In this document: positions 15,268-22,871 of the stretch, in pieces
How positions within the stretch are numbered: position 1 is the first letter of the stretch
Layout: every line of letters begins with the position of its first letter
NCBI GenBank assembly: GCA_047609825.1
Contig: JBLFXJ010000094.1
Coordinates: 1-23,225 of the forward strand
Length of the DNA stretch: 23,225 nt
Reading direction: 5' to 3'
Source of the DNA: GCA-2862545 sp047609825
GTDB lineage: Bacteria; Myxococcota_A; UBA796; GCA-2862545
The notes under the pieces: generated by a model
What the model was told of the DNA's origin: nothing
What the model saw: only the letters and a program-made list of their open reading frames with translations
The model's database searches: none
Program-made: the position numbers and the translations under genes

Positions 15268-15363
15268 GCGTGGAGGTAGCCGGCGGTGCGCAAGGTACCA
15301 ACTTGATACAGGGTAGAGCTGCGCGGTTGAGCCGCCCCTGTACAGCCATCGACGGGAGCTCGA
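15268..15363. promoter_or_regulatory. divergent intergenic region with bulged hairpin
   Basis: This 96-base gap serves the lipoprotein (minus) and DUF3810 (plus) genes. TACAGGG (15307-15313) pairs with CCCTGTA (15336-15342), and inside it GCGG (15323-15326) pairs with CCGC (15332-15335) around a 5-base loop, giving an 11-pair stem with a 9-base bulge just before the DUF3810 ribosome-binding site GGGAG (15354-15358). An AT-richer stretch ACTTGATACA (15301-15310) could be part of a promoter. No assignment is firm. Confidence 0.3.
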
Positions 15364-16497
15364 ATGCAACCTCGCCGTCGTGTCAGGCCGCTCGCACGGG
15401 TCACAGTCGCCAGCGCTGTCATGTGGCTACCGCTGCTCGTTCTCGGCCTGTTCCCATCCGGCGTCGAGGCGATCTATGTGCCATGGATTGGCTACCCGGC
15501 CAGCCTGGTCCTGACGAGCGTCTCGGGGCTGTTCCCGCTGTGTGCCGCGGAGTGGGTCGAGGTGGGCGCTGGTCTCGTGGCGGTGCTGTGGATCGGCAGC
15601 CTGGTGCGCTCGGGTTGGACAGGGTCTCGCAACTGGCGCGAGGTGGCCGCCACCGCAGCCTGGGGAGTGGCGGCCGCGGGCACCGGGCTCGGACTGCTGT
15701 TCCACCTCACCTGGGGCCTGCACTACGGGCGCCCGACCGCAGCGGCACAGCTGGGGTGGGCAGAGGTGGAACTCACCGCCGATGATGGCAGCGAGCTCAC
15801 GCAGCTCGCCGAGCGTCTCGTACAGATCACCAACACCCGGTACGTGGCCGTCCACGGCGCCACCGACGCCGGCGTGGTGTCCGCCACGCTCCCGCCGCCG
15901 AGCATCGATGCCGCCACCGACCGTGGCTGGGAGCGCGCGGTCGGAGCGCTCGGTCTGCCCGCGCGGGTCGCCCGGTCGCGGGGCCCTGCCAAGCCATTGC
16001 TGTCGTCGCCCGTGTTCACGCGTCTCGGGATCAGTGGGTTCTACTTCCCATTCACCGGAGAGGCGAACTACAACACCATGCCTCCGCGGTGGCAGCTCCC
16101 CCACACCATCGCCCACGAGAAGGCCCATCAACGGGGCATCGCCCGGGAAGACGAGGCGAACTTCTTCGGGTTTGTCGCCTGTGTCCACAGCGACACGGCG
16201 TTCGTCGAGTACGCCGGGTTCCTGTTCGCCCAGCGCCAGATCCTAAGGGTGCTGCTGCAGATCGACCCCGAGGCCGCGATTCCCTTGATCGAAGACCGCC
16301 ATCCCGGCGTTCAACGAGACGTGGATGCCGCCCACCTGTTCTGGACCGGGTACGACGGGGCGGCGCGGGACTTCGGCCACGCCATGAATGACGCCTACCT
16401 CCGGCTCAACCGAGTGGAGGGCGGCACGCTGTCGTACAGCCGTGCTGCACAGCTCATCGTCGCCTGGGCGCGCGAGGGAGGGTTGGCCGGCCTGTGA
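15364..16497 (+). CDS. DUF3810 membrane protein, metallopeptidase-like
   Basis: A 377-residue inner-membrane protein of the DUF3810 family. Three hydrophobic segments (about 14-31, 66-81, 95-118) precede a large domain carrying HEKAHQRGIAREDEAN (251-266). The HExxH plus Glu in ExEAN is the zinc-site pattern of the family and suggests a membrane-anchored metallopeptidase; activity has not been shown for the family as far as I know. Other family blocks are present: FYFPFTGEANYN (227-238), where DUF3810 proteins have FTGE.N, and a C-terminal YDGAARDFGHAMNDAYLR segment. ATG at 15364 has GGGAG 5 bases upstream. It converges on the sigma factor gene with 21 bases between stops. Confidence 0.82.
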   Translation: MQPRRRVRPLARVTVASAVMWLPLLVLGLFPSGVEAIYVPWIGYPASLVLTSVSGLFPLCAAEWVEVGAGLVAVLWIGSLVRSGWTGSRNWREVAATAAWGVAAAGTGLGLLFHLTWGLHYGRPTAAAQLGWAEVELTADDGSELTQLAERLVQITNTRYVAVHGATDAGVVSATLPPPSIDAATDRGWERAVGALGLPARVARSRGPAKPLLSSPVFTRLGISGFYFPFTGEANYNTMPPRWQLPHTIAHEKAHQRGIAREDEANFFGFVACVHSDTAFVEYAGFLFAQRQILRVLLQIDPEAAIPLIEDRHPGVQRDVDAAHLFWTGYDGAARDFGHAMNDAYLRLNRVEGGTLSYSRAAQLIVAWAREGGLAGL

Positions 16498-16518
16498 GTG
16501 CCGACCCAACCCGGGAGA

Positions 16519-19161
16519 CTACGGCCGAACGCCGGTACGCTTGGCTCGGAACCGCAGCTTGCCGATGGCCTTCAGCTCGATCTGGCGGATGCGCTCCTTG
16601 GTCAGCCCCACCATCGCGCCGATGGCTGCGAGTGTGTGGCGCTCGTTGTCACCGATGCCGAAGCGGAGATGGATCACCCGGCTCTCCAGCGGATCGAGCG
16701 ACTCGAGGAGGATGCGCGCCTCCTGGGCCATCTGCCGGGTGGTGATCTCTTCGAGCGGGAGCGGGTGCTCCGTGTCGGGGATGACTTCGTTGAGCGTGGT
16801 GCCGCTCTCGCGGTCGATCGGGCCGTCAAGGGCCACGCAGCCGCGCTCCAGGTCGTGACCGATCCGCCGTGCCCGCCGCACATCGGACGCCTTGATGCCG
16901 AGCTGCTCTGCGATCTCGTCGAGCGTCGGGGCGCGATGCAGGGTGTCGGTGAGGGCCTGCTCCACCTTCGACACCCGCCGCACCGTGGCCAGGGTGTTCA
17001 CCGGGATGCGGATCGTACGGGAGTGCCGAGACAGGTAGCCCTCGATGGCCTGCCGGATCCACCAGCCTGCATAACTACCGAATCGAGCGCCCTTCCGGTG
17101 GTCGAACTTCCGGGCTGCGCGCATCAGGCCGAGGTTTCCTTCCTGGACCATGTCGAGGTAGAAGCTACGGCTTCGGTAGCGCTTCGCCATCCACAGCACG
17201 AGGCGGAGGTTGCACCGGGTGAGGGTGACTACGCACCGCTCCACCTCGGCGTTGCCGTCAGCGAGCTCGGTGTAGCCCTCAACGAACGCCTCTGGAGTGA
17301 CGCGCCACGACTTGCGAAGCGTCTGGGCGAGATCTGCATCCCGCCGAGCTGCCCGCGCCTGCTTGAGCTCGGGGAGACGGCGCTTCACCACATCCGCGAA
17401 GTTTTCGTCCACCATGCCGGTCTCGCCGAGCAGGCGCTCCTGCTCCTCGATGATCCCGGCCAGCTTGGCGCCCTTGGCCTTCTGGCGCTGACCGGCGAGC
17501 GTGGTGAGCCGCTTCAGGAGCCGTCCAGGCACGTTCTCGTTCAGCTTGATGCCATCCAGAGCCATCGGCCCCATCCGGGCGAGCCCCTGGACCATCTTCT
17601 CTCGGGCGGCGATCATCGCCAGTGAGAGCTGGTCCTCCTCGGCAGGCGTGAGTCGCGAGATAGCACTCGCCTCGTCCATGTACCGGTTGAGAAGATCGAC
17701 GCTGGCGGCGACGGCGCTGGTGCTGACCCGGCGCTTCCGGCGGGCGCGCTCCGCCTTCATCGGGTCCGCCACCTCGGCGACGGAGTCCTCGTCATCTTCG
17801 TCCTCTTCGATCTCCTCGGTAGCGGGCTCGATGGGCTCGTCTCCCGAGGCCACTTCGAAGTCCACCAGGACGAACCGCACATGACTGCGCCGAGCCTCGA
17901 CGAATGACGCCGCATCTTCGAGCGTGGGCACGAAGACCAGTAGCGGGTCGATGCCGAGGGGATCTTCCGACCACCGTTCGACCTGCCCCTCAGCGCCCAG
18001 CCCGCCGATGGGGATCAGCTCGTCCAGCGAGCTTCCGTCGACCACGATGGACGACACGATGCCCCGCGCCCGCTTTAGCGGTGCGGCCACCAGGACCACC
18101 TGCTCGAAGGTGCGGTTGCGCACGGACTCGACCAGCGCCGTGAGCGTGCCTGCTGGCAGGGAATCCGTGTCCGCCCGGAGGCGCTTCGGCCCCTGGCTGG
18201 CCTCCCGCATCATCTCGATGACGGCGGCTACGCCCAGGAGCACCGGCGTGGACCCGGCGGTGGGTACGAACAGGGCCTGCTCGAGCGCTCCGCTGCCCGG
18301 CGCGAGCGGCTCGGCCAACAGTGCTGCGTCGGTCAGGATGAACCGGCTGACCGGCACGGCCTGGTCGCCGTCGTGGGCGATCGAGGCCTCGGCGAGCAAT
18401 GGCCACGCATCGGCCGCGCACTCCAGCAGGCGGAGCCATGGCTCACGGGCGGGCTCGATGGACGACACCGCCTGATCCAGGATCCACGCATCATCGAGGA
18501 AGCCGACCAGGCCGAGCCGGTCGTCGATGCTGTCTTCTTCGAGAATGAGGTAGCCGAGCGCCGCCCGGGCCGTGTCGGCGTCCTGCTCGTCGGCCTTCGA
18601 CTCCAGCACGTTGGCGAGAAACTCGGCGTTGCGCAGCAACCGGCGCACGAAGGCCGACTCGATGGGGATGCCGGGGTCTGCGCAGAACGCTCGGGTGGCC
18701 TCGAGCAGCGCGTCGTCGCTCGCGATGGGAGCGGCGCGGAGGCCAGCGAGGATATCCTCGGCGCGCCCGCGATCTTCGGCCGATAGCTCCGGCGGCACAT
18801 AGGCCGTGGTGCGTCCGAGGGCCCGGCGCACCTTGTGCACCACGAGCGACAACACAAACGCATGGGCCTGGAGCGACAGCTGGGACAACGCCTCCGGCTC
18901 GGGCCCACCCGACCGCGACAGATATGCCAGCCCGGCCCGGGCGTTCGCCCTCGCATCCCGGGAATCGGTCCTCTGGACCGTCTCGACCAACTCGGCGATG
19001 AACCGCATGAAGGTCTCGGTCCAGGCGAGGGTCTCGTCGACCCGCGACGCCCATTCCTGAGCCTCTGCGATCAACGCGTCGTCGTCGGCCTCGATGTCGG
19101 CGAGGGCGGTGACAAGCTCTTCGAGGAGGCACATCTGGTCCGCGAAACTCAGCGCGTGCAT
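16519..19161 (-). CDS. long sigma-70 family factor fused to a YkvA/DUF1232-containing N-terminal half
   Basis: An 880-residue RNA polymerase sigma factor. The C-terminal half has all core regions: 1.2 (DLLNRYMDEASAISRLTPAEE, 489-509 region), a charged spacer (about 525-640), 2.1-2.4 (NLRLVLWMAKRY at 651; DMVQEGNLGLMRAARKFDHRKG, 670-691; SYAGWWIRQAI, 696-706; RTIRIPVN, 715-722), 3 (APTLDEIAEQLGI) and 4 (LDPLESRVIHLRFG; LTKERIRQIELKAIGKLR, 853-870). The first roughly 480 residues are unlike any sigma region 1.1. They are mostly helical, with a segment at 199-231 (Y204, D210, G220, D223-D224) resembling the YkvA/DUF1232 motif, then an alpha/beta part (340-437: EQVVLVAAPLKRARG, DPLLVFVPTLEDA, VRFVLVDFE), a strongly acidic linker (440-465) and a basic cluster (469-478). 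No stop or frameshift separates the halves. ATG at 19161 has AAGGGG 6 bases upstream. Likely an alternative (group 2) sigma factor controlled by its own N-terminal half. Confidence 0.88.
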   Translation of the reverse strand: MHALSFADQMCLLEELVTALADIEADDDALIAEAQEWASRVDETLAWTETFMRFIAELVETVQRTDSRDARANARAGLAYLSRSGGPEPEALSQLSLQAHAFVLSLVVHKVRRALGRTTAYVPPELSAEDRGRAEDILAGLRAAPIASDDALLEATRAFCADPGIPIESAFVRRLLRNAEFLANVLESKADEQDADTARAALGYLILEEDSIDDRLGLVGFLDDAWILDQAVSSIEPAREPWLRLLECAADAWPLLAEASIAHDGDQAVPVSRFILTDAALLAEPLAPGSGALEQALFVPTAGSTPVLLGVAAVIEMMREASQGPKRLRADTDSLPAGTLTALVESVRNRTFEQVVLVAAPLKRARGIVSSIVVDGSSLDELIPIGGLGAEGQVERWSEDPLGIDPLLVFVPTLEDAASFVEARRSHVRFVLVDFEVASGDEPIEPATEEIEEDEDDEDSVAEVADPMKAERARRKRRVSTSAVAASVDLLNRYMDEASAISRLTPAEEDQLSLAMIAAREKMVQGLARMGPMALDGIKLNENVPGRLLKRLTTLAGQRQKAKGAKLAGIIEEQERLLGETGMVDENFADVVKRRLPELKQARAARRDADLAQTLRKSWRVTPEAFVEGYTELADGNAEVERCVVTLTRCNLRLVLWMAKRYRSRSFYLDMVQEGNLGLMRAARKFDHRKGARFGSYAGWWIRQAIEGYLSRHSRTIRIPVNTLATVRRVSKVEQALTDTLHRAPTLDEIAEQLGIKASDVRRARRIGHDLERGCVALDGPIDRESGTTLNEVIPDTEHPLPLEEITTRQMAQEARILLESLDPLESRVIHLRFGIGDNERHTLAAIGAMVGLTKERIRQIELKAIGKLRFRAKRTGVRP

Positions 19162-19259
19162 TCGGTCCCCTTGCAGGTCCGCAGGATGTAACCCCCCGCA
19201 CCACTCGGCGTTCGTGGCCTCGGAACGGTCGTGGGGCTACCTCGTCCCCGGGGCCTGCA
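19162..19259. promoter_or_regulatory. divergent intergenic region, sigma factor / acyl-CoA dehydrogenase
   Basis: Ninety-eight bases between outward-facing starts. It must contain the control region of both genes, but I see no clear -35/-10 pair or long palindrome; the only AT-leaning spot is GGATGTAAC (19183-19191), near the sigma gene start. Confidence 0.25.
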
Positions 19260-20885
19260 GTGACCTTCTATCAAGAGCCATTCAGCGCGCCGGATCTGTA
19301 TCTGGCCGATCCGGCGCTCCGCACGGAGCTGGAGCGCCGCCTGCCCCAGCCGGTCTGGGCGGCCCTGCAACCCCGGCTCGAGGCCCTCGGCACACACACG
19401 GCCACGACTCTTACCGCCCTTTCCTCTCAGGCTGAGGCCGAGCCACCCCGGCTCGTGCAGTTCGACCCGTGGGGTCGGCGCGTCGACCGCATCATCACCT
19501 CCCCTGCATGGGGCGCTCTGAAGGACTTCAGCGCCGCGCAGGGCATCGTCGCGATCGGCCACGACCCGTCGCTGGGCGAGCACCGTCGGGTCGCTCAGGC
19601 CGCACTGCTCTACGTGTTCAGCGCCTCGTCAGCCACGTTCTCGTGCCCGCTCGCGATGACCGATGCGGCTGCCTGCGTGCTGCTGCGCCACCCCGAGGCG
19701 GAGCCGTCTGCGCGCCTGGCCGAGCGCTTGTTGTCCACCGACCCCGCCCAGTTCATCACGTCTGGCCAATGGATGACCGAGCGGGCTGGCGGTTCGGATG
19801 TGGGCCGCACCGAGACCATCGCCCGACCGCTCGGCGGCGATCGATACAGCCTGCACGGCGTGAAGTGGTTCACCTCGGCCACAACCAGCGAGATGGCGCT
19901 CACCTTGGCGCGCATCGACGACGGAACCACGCCGGTGCGCTCTGGATCACGCGGGCTCACGCTGTTCTGCGTCGAGCTCGAGCGCATGCCCGAGGGGGGC
20001 CTGCGGGGTATCCAGGTCGCGCGTCTGAAGGACAAGCTCGGCACGCGCGCCCTCCCCACCGCTGAGCTGACCCTCGACGGCGCGCCGGCCACCCGACTGG
20101 GCGAGCCCGGGCACGGCGTGCGGAACATCTCCACCATGCTCAACGTCACCCGATTCTACAACGCGGTGGCATCCGCCTCCGGCATGGCGCGCGCCACCTG
20201 GCTCGCGTTCGACTACGCGGGGCGCCGCGAGGCGTTCGGCAAGCGCTTGATCGACCATCCGCTCCATCGTCGCACGCTGGACTGGCTCGAGGCCGAGACC
20301 GCCGGGGCGCTCTCGATGTGCATGGAGGTGGCTGCGCTGCTCGGGCGCGACGAGGCCGGGACTGCCACGGAGGATGAGCGGCGACGCCTGCGCGGTCTGG
20401 TGCCCATCGCCAAGCTGATGCTGGGCAAGCAAGCGGTCGCGGTCGCATCTGAAGCGCTCGAGTGCTTCGGCGGTGCTGGCTATGTCGAAGACACGGGCCT
20501 GCCGCGGTTGCTCAGGGATGCGCAGGTTCTGCCGATCTGGGAGGGCACCACCAACGTGCTCTCCCTCGACCTGCTCCGCGCCCAGCAACGTGAGGGTGCC
20601 TTCGGTGCCGTGCTCGAGGACCTCCGCGCGCGCGCCGCGGCGGTCGATCGTCCGGGAGGGGTGCATGTCCGTCGCAGCCTCGAGGCCATCGCCCGGGGAG
20701 CAGATCGTGCAGCGCGGGATGGCACCCTCGAGCCACAGGCCCGGCGACTCGCGCTCGCCACGGGTGCCGCTGCACAGGCGGTGTTCCTCGGCGAGGGTGC
20801 GCGGATGAACGCTGGAAGTGCTTCCCGGTTCGACGTGTTCGTGAGCCATCGCCTGTGCGGTCCCACTGACTGGTGGGCCCCGTGA
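19260..20885 (+). CDS. AidB-type acyl-CoA dehydrogenase family protein
   Basis: A 541-residue FAD-dependent acyl-CoA dehydrogenase of the AidB subgroup (E. coli AidB is also about 540 residues). It begins QEPF...DLYLADPAL like AidB (NQ.P...N.YLSD..L). The FAD/substrate block is SGQWMTERAGGSDVG (168-182), followed by GVKWFTSA (200-207). The C-terminal domain has ECFGGAGYVEDTGLPRLLRD (401-420) and IWEGTTNV (426-433), Glu428 being the usual acid/base position. In E. coli AidB binds DNA and is linked to alkylation stress; here no ada or alkB neighbour supports that, and a catabolic dehydrogenase role is equally possible. GTG at 19260 is preferred because the N-terminal AidB-like residues start directly after it, though the Shine-Dalgarno is weak. 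It is divergent from the sigma factor and followed after 11 bases by a small lipoprotein gene. Confidence 0.88.
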   Translation: MTFYQEPFSAPDLYLADPALRTELERRLPQPVWAALQPRLEALGTHTATTLTALSSQAEAEPPRLVQFDPWGRRVDRIITSPAWGALKDFSAAQGIVAIGHDPSLGEHRRVAQAALLYVFSASSATFSCPLAMTDAAACVLLRHPEAEPSARLAERLLSTDPAQFITSGQWMTERAGGSDVGRTETIARPLGGDRYSLHGVKWFTSATTSEMALTLARIDDGTTPVRSGSRGLTLFCVELERMPEGGLRGIQVARLKDKLGTRALPTAELTLDGAPATRLGEPGHGVRNISTMLNVTRFYNAVASASGMARATWLAFDYAGRREAFGKRLIDHPLHRRTLDWLEAETAGALSMCMEVAALLGRDEAGTATEDERRRLRGLVPIAKLMLGKQAVAVASEALECFGGAGYVEDTGLPRLLRDAQVLPIWEGTTNVLSLDLLRAQQREGAFGAVLEDLRARAAAVDRPGGVHVRRSLEAIARGADRAARDGTLEPQARRLALATGAAAQAVFLGEGARMNAGSASRFDVFVSHRLCGPTDWWAP

Positions 20886-20896
20886 GGAGTCGATCC

Positions 20897-21274
20897 ATGC
20901 CGCTGTTCGTGATCTTGGCGCTGGGTTGCGGCCCAGGAGTGAACCTCGCAGGCGACTGGGAGGGCGTGATGATCTGCGGTGAAGACGAGTTCGTCACCGA
21001 GGTCGGACCGGTCGAGAAGATCGGTGGCCTGTTCCAGGGGGCAGGGTTCATCGACTACGGCAACTCGAATCTCGGCAACCGGATCTTGTCGTTCGACCTG
21101 GAGATCGAGGTGCTAAAGGCCGACGAGTTCAAGGTCGACATGTGGGACTGCGAGCTCGAGTATGCGGGCGCCTTCGAAGCCACGCGCTGCCTCGAGGTGG
21201 ACCTGAGCTACGACGGCGAGGACGCCCTCGAGGGCACCGTCGAGGGATGCCTGCTCGAGCTCGACCGGCGCTGA
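20897..21274 (+). CDS. small acidic cysteine-rich lipoprotein
   Basis: A 125-residue protein of unknown function. The signal MPLFVILALGC carries a lipobox-like ALGC (Cys11), slightly atypical because Leu occupies -2. The mature part begins NLAGDWEGVMIC, like lipocalin-style or META-like small beta barrels whose first strand is G.W.G, and continues with strands rich in Asp/Glu. Four further cysteines (ICGE, WDCE, TRCLE, EGCLLE) could form two disulfides. ATG at 20897 has GAGGAG (20884-20889) 7 bases upstream, which overlaps the stop codon of the dehydrogenase gene, so it is probably the second gene of that operon. An upstream GTG at 20873 is possible but gives a less natural signal peptide. 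Confidence 0.7.
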   Translation: MPLFVILALGCGPGVNLAGDWEGVMICGEDEFVTEVGPVEKIGGLFQGAGFIDYGNSNLGNRILSFDLEIEVLKADEFKVDMWDCELEYAGAFEATRCLEVDLSYDGEDALEGTVEGCLLELDRR

Positions 21275-21356
21275 GCGCCAGGCGCCGCCGCCAGGTTCGA
21301 CCGAGCGTCGACTCAACGGGAGTTTCGGCACCGGTTCGCTCAGCTGCCGCGCAGCA
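21275..21356. other. convergent intergenic gap
   Basis: Eighty-two bases between two stop codons that face each other. A GC-rich self-complementary stretch (GGCGCC near 21287) could terminate transcripts, but there is no T-run, so I do not call a rho-independent terminator. Confidence 0.4.
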
Positions 21357-22748
21357 TCACAGTGACGAGGTGCACGGGGAGTCACAGTATCCGGTCGGCA
21401 CCCGACACAGCAGGTCGCCTCCGGCGGCGAACAGCGTGGGCATGGCCGGCCACTGCTGCTGGAGCAGCTCCGGCCGTCCATCACCATCAACGTCGATGAG
21501 GCCGTCCACGGAACCTGAGAACTCCCGGAACTCCGACAACACGGCCCCCCGGGAGTCCACGACCCCGACGATGCGCGCGTTGACATCGGAGCGGCCACAG
21601 GTGGCCTTGCCCTCGCCGGTGCGGAGCGTGCCTTCGACCAGCAGAACCTCGCGCCCGTCAGCCGACTTGTACAGCTGAATGTCGGTCGCTTCGTCGAGGA
21701 GCGCGCGGTTCGCGTCCGTCGCCTCACGGGTGATTGCGCGCACGCGAGTGTACAAGTCGCTATCGGTGAGGGTGACCATCACCTTTGCCATCGCGATGGG
21801 CGTGGGCTCGCGGTCGGTGGCGCGCACGTAGCGGGTGGGCAGCTCGACCAGCTCGGGCACCGCCCAGGTGACCGGCTCCGAGCAGTTCAGCTGGGCCAGC
21901 ATCCGAGGCACGCCACAGGTGGGCGACTTCGCGTCTTTCGCGTCCCGGTGATGTGGCGTTCCGCGAGTCACTACGGAGAAGCCGGTGACTTCGCACTCCA
22001 CCGCCTCGTCTGACGCGCCTACACCGCGCCACACATCTCCGACCATGTGGGCGAACTGGGCGGCGTCGCCCGGCTCGGTGTCCCCCATCACGGCTGTGCC
22101 AACCCCCTTCTGCTCCAGCGCCGTCGACCACCACGCGCTGTCTTTGGGATCCACCGCGAGCGGCTCCGCATCCACCATCGCGCGCGCCACTTCGCCTGGC
22201 GACAGATCCAGGTCCAGCCACTGCATGCCCCCGTGCGCCAGCACGAAGTGCAGGTCGGATGGGCACTCCGACGGCACCGACAGCCTCGAGGTCTCGCACC
22301 AGGCCTCCACACGCCCATCCAAGGGCGCGTGCTCTCCGGCCTGGATCACCTCTACATCGAAGCCGGCCAAGGTGAGCTTGTGGCCGAAGTACCTGGCTTC
22401 CTCCCTCCGGTCGTAGGCGCGGGCAACCACGATGTGCTGGCATGGCCGGAGGCCGTTCAGGTGGCTCGAGTACAGGCGCACGGGCTTGGCGTCGACGGTC
22501 TCGACCGCCTTGAGCTCATCGAGCCGATCGAACGGAACCTCGGGGTCGACCGTGCGCTGCACAACCACCAACCACCGGGTCGCGTACGAGCGCTCGTCTC
22601 CGGCGGAGATGTCGCTCGCCACCGGCCGGTCATGCGGCGCTTCCGCCTCCGGTTGATCGGGAATGGCCTCGTCGAGTGCGGGAGCCGGCGGCGGAGGAGA
22701 TCCTCCGAGACATCCGGCAAGGGCGACGAGGCACGTCAGGCGCACCAT
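21357..22748 (-). CDS. lipoprotein with SPOR-like segment and DxDxDG loop
   Basis: A 463-residue envelope lipoprotein of unknown function. The signal MVRLTCLVALAGC has lipobox LAGC (Cys13), then a Pro/Ala/Glu-rich linker (14-50). Residues about 56-137 (TRWLVVVQRTV... HIVVARAYDRREEARYFGHKLTLAGFDVEVIQAG) resemble a SPOR fold, where a GxF.s..eA......L...G pattern binds denuded peptidoglycan; this is a weak, by-eye match. The C-terminus has DVDGDGRPELL (419-429), a calcium-type DxDxDG loop like FG-GAP/VCBS blades, and several cysteines suited to disulfides. ATG at 22748 has GGAGG 6 bases upstream, so upstream in-frame ATG 22811 is rejected. It is the downstream neighbour of the DUF2807-like gene on the same strand. 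Confidence 0.75.
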   Translation of the reverse strand: MVRLTCLVALAGCLGGSPPPPAPALDEAIPDQPEAEAPHDRPVASDISAGDERSYATRWLVVVQRTVDPEVPFDRLDELKAVETVDAKPVRLYSSHLNGLRPCQHIVVARAYDRREEARYFGHKLTLAGFDVEVIQAGEHAPLDGRVEAWCETSRLSVPSECPSDLHFVLAHGGMQWLDLDLSPGEVARAMVDAEPLAVDPKDSAWWSTALEQKGVGTAVMGDTEPGDAAQFAHMVGDVWRGVGASDEAVECEVTGFSVVTRGTPHHRDAKDAKSPTCGVPRMLAQLNCSEPVTWAVPELVELPTRYVRATDREPTPIAMAKVMVTLTDSDLYTRVRAITREATDANRALLDEATDIQLYKSADGREVLLVEGTLRTGEGKATCGRSDVNARIVGVVDSRGAVLSEFREFSGSVDGLIDVDGDGRPELLQQQWPAMPTLFAAGGDLLCRVPTGYCDSPCTSSL

Positions 22749-22871
22749 CTTGGTCCTCCGTGCGCGCAACCTTAGACCGAGAGCCCCAGTAGAGGCCAGC
22801 GCTGGTCGCACATCGAGCAGGTGTGGCGGCGCCCAGAGCGGAGGGCGGCGACGCGGGGGCGAAGGCAGGGG
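22749..22871 (-). promoter_or_regulatory. intergenic region with CCAGCGCTGG palindrome
   Basis: The 123 bases upstream of the lipoprotein gene hold a perfect 10-base palindrome at 22796-22805. On the minus strand a weak -10-like TCTAAG (complement of 22769-22774) lies about 20 bases before the ribosome-binding site, with CTGGCC 17 bases further upstream overlapping the palindrome. This would be a plausible promoter with an operator on its -35, but matches to consensus are poor. Confidence 0.2.

Noticed and set aside
3423..15300. GGTACC hexamer recurring through the window
   Set aside because: A palindromic hexamer is expected about six times in this length; most copies are inside coding sequence, so only the extended GTTGGTACC form was kept as a low-interest finding.
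16498..16518. Possible bidirectional terminator between the DUF3810 and sigma genes
   Set aside because: Only 21 bases, with no stable stem and no T-run.
22772..22830. Minus-strand tail reading HTCSMCDQRW, a CxxC zinc-ribbon look-alike
   Set aside because: It belongs to an open frame that is otherwise a shadow of the DUF2807-like gene, with no ribosome-binding site and a single Cys pair.
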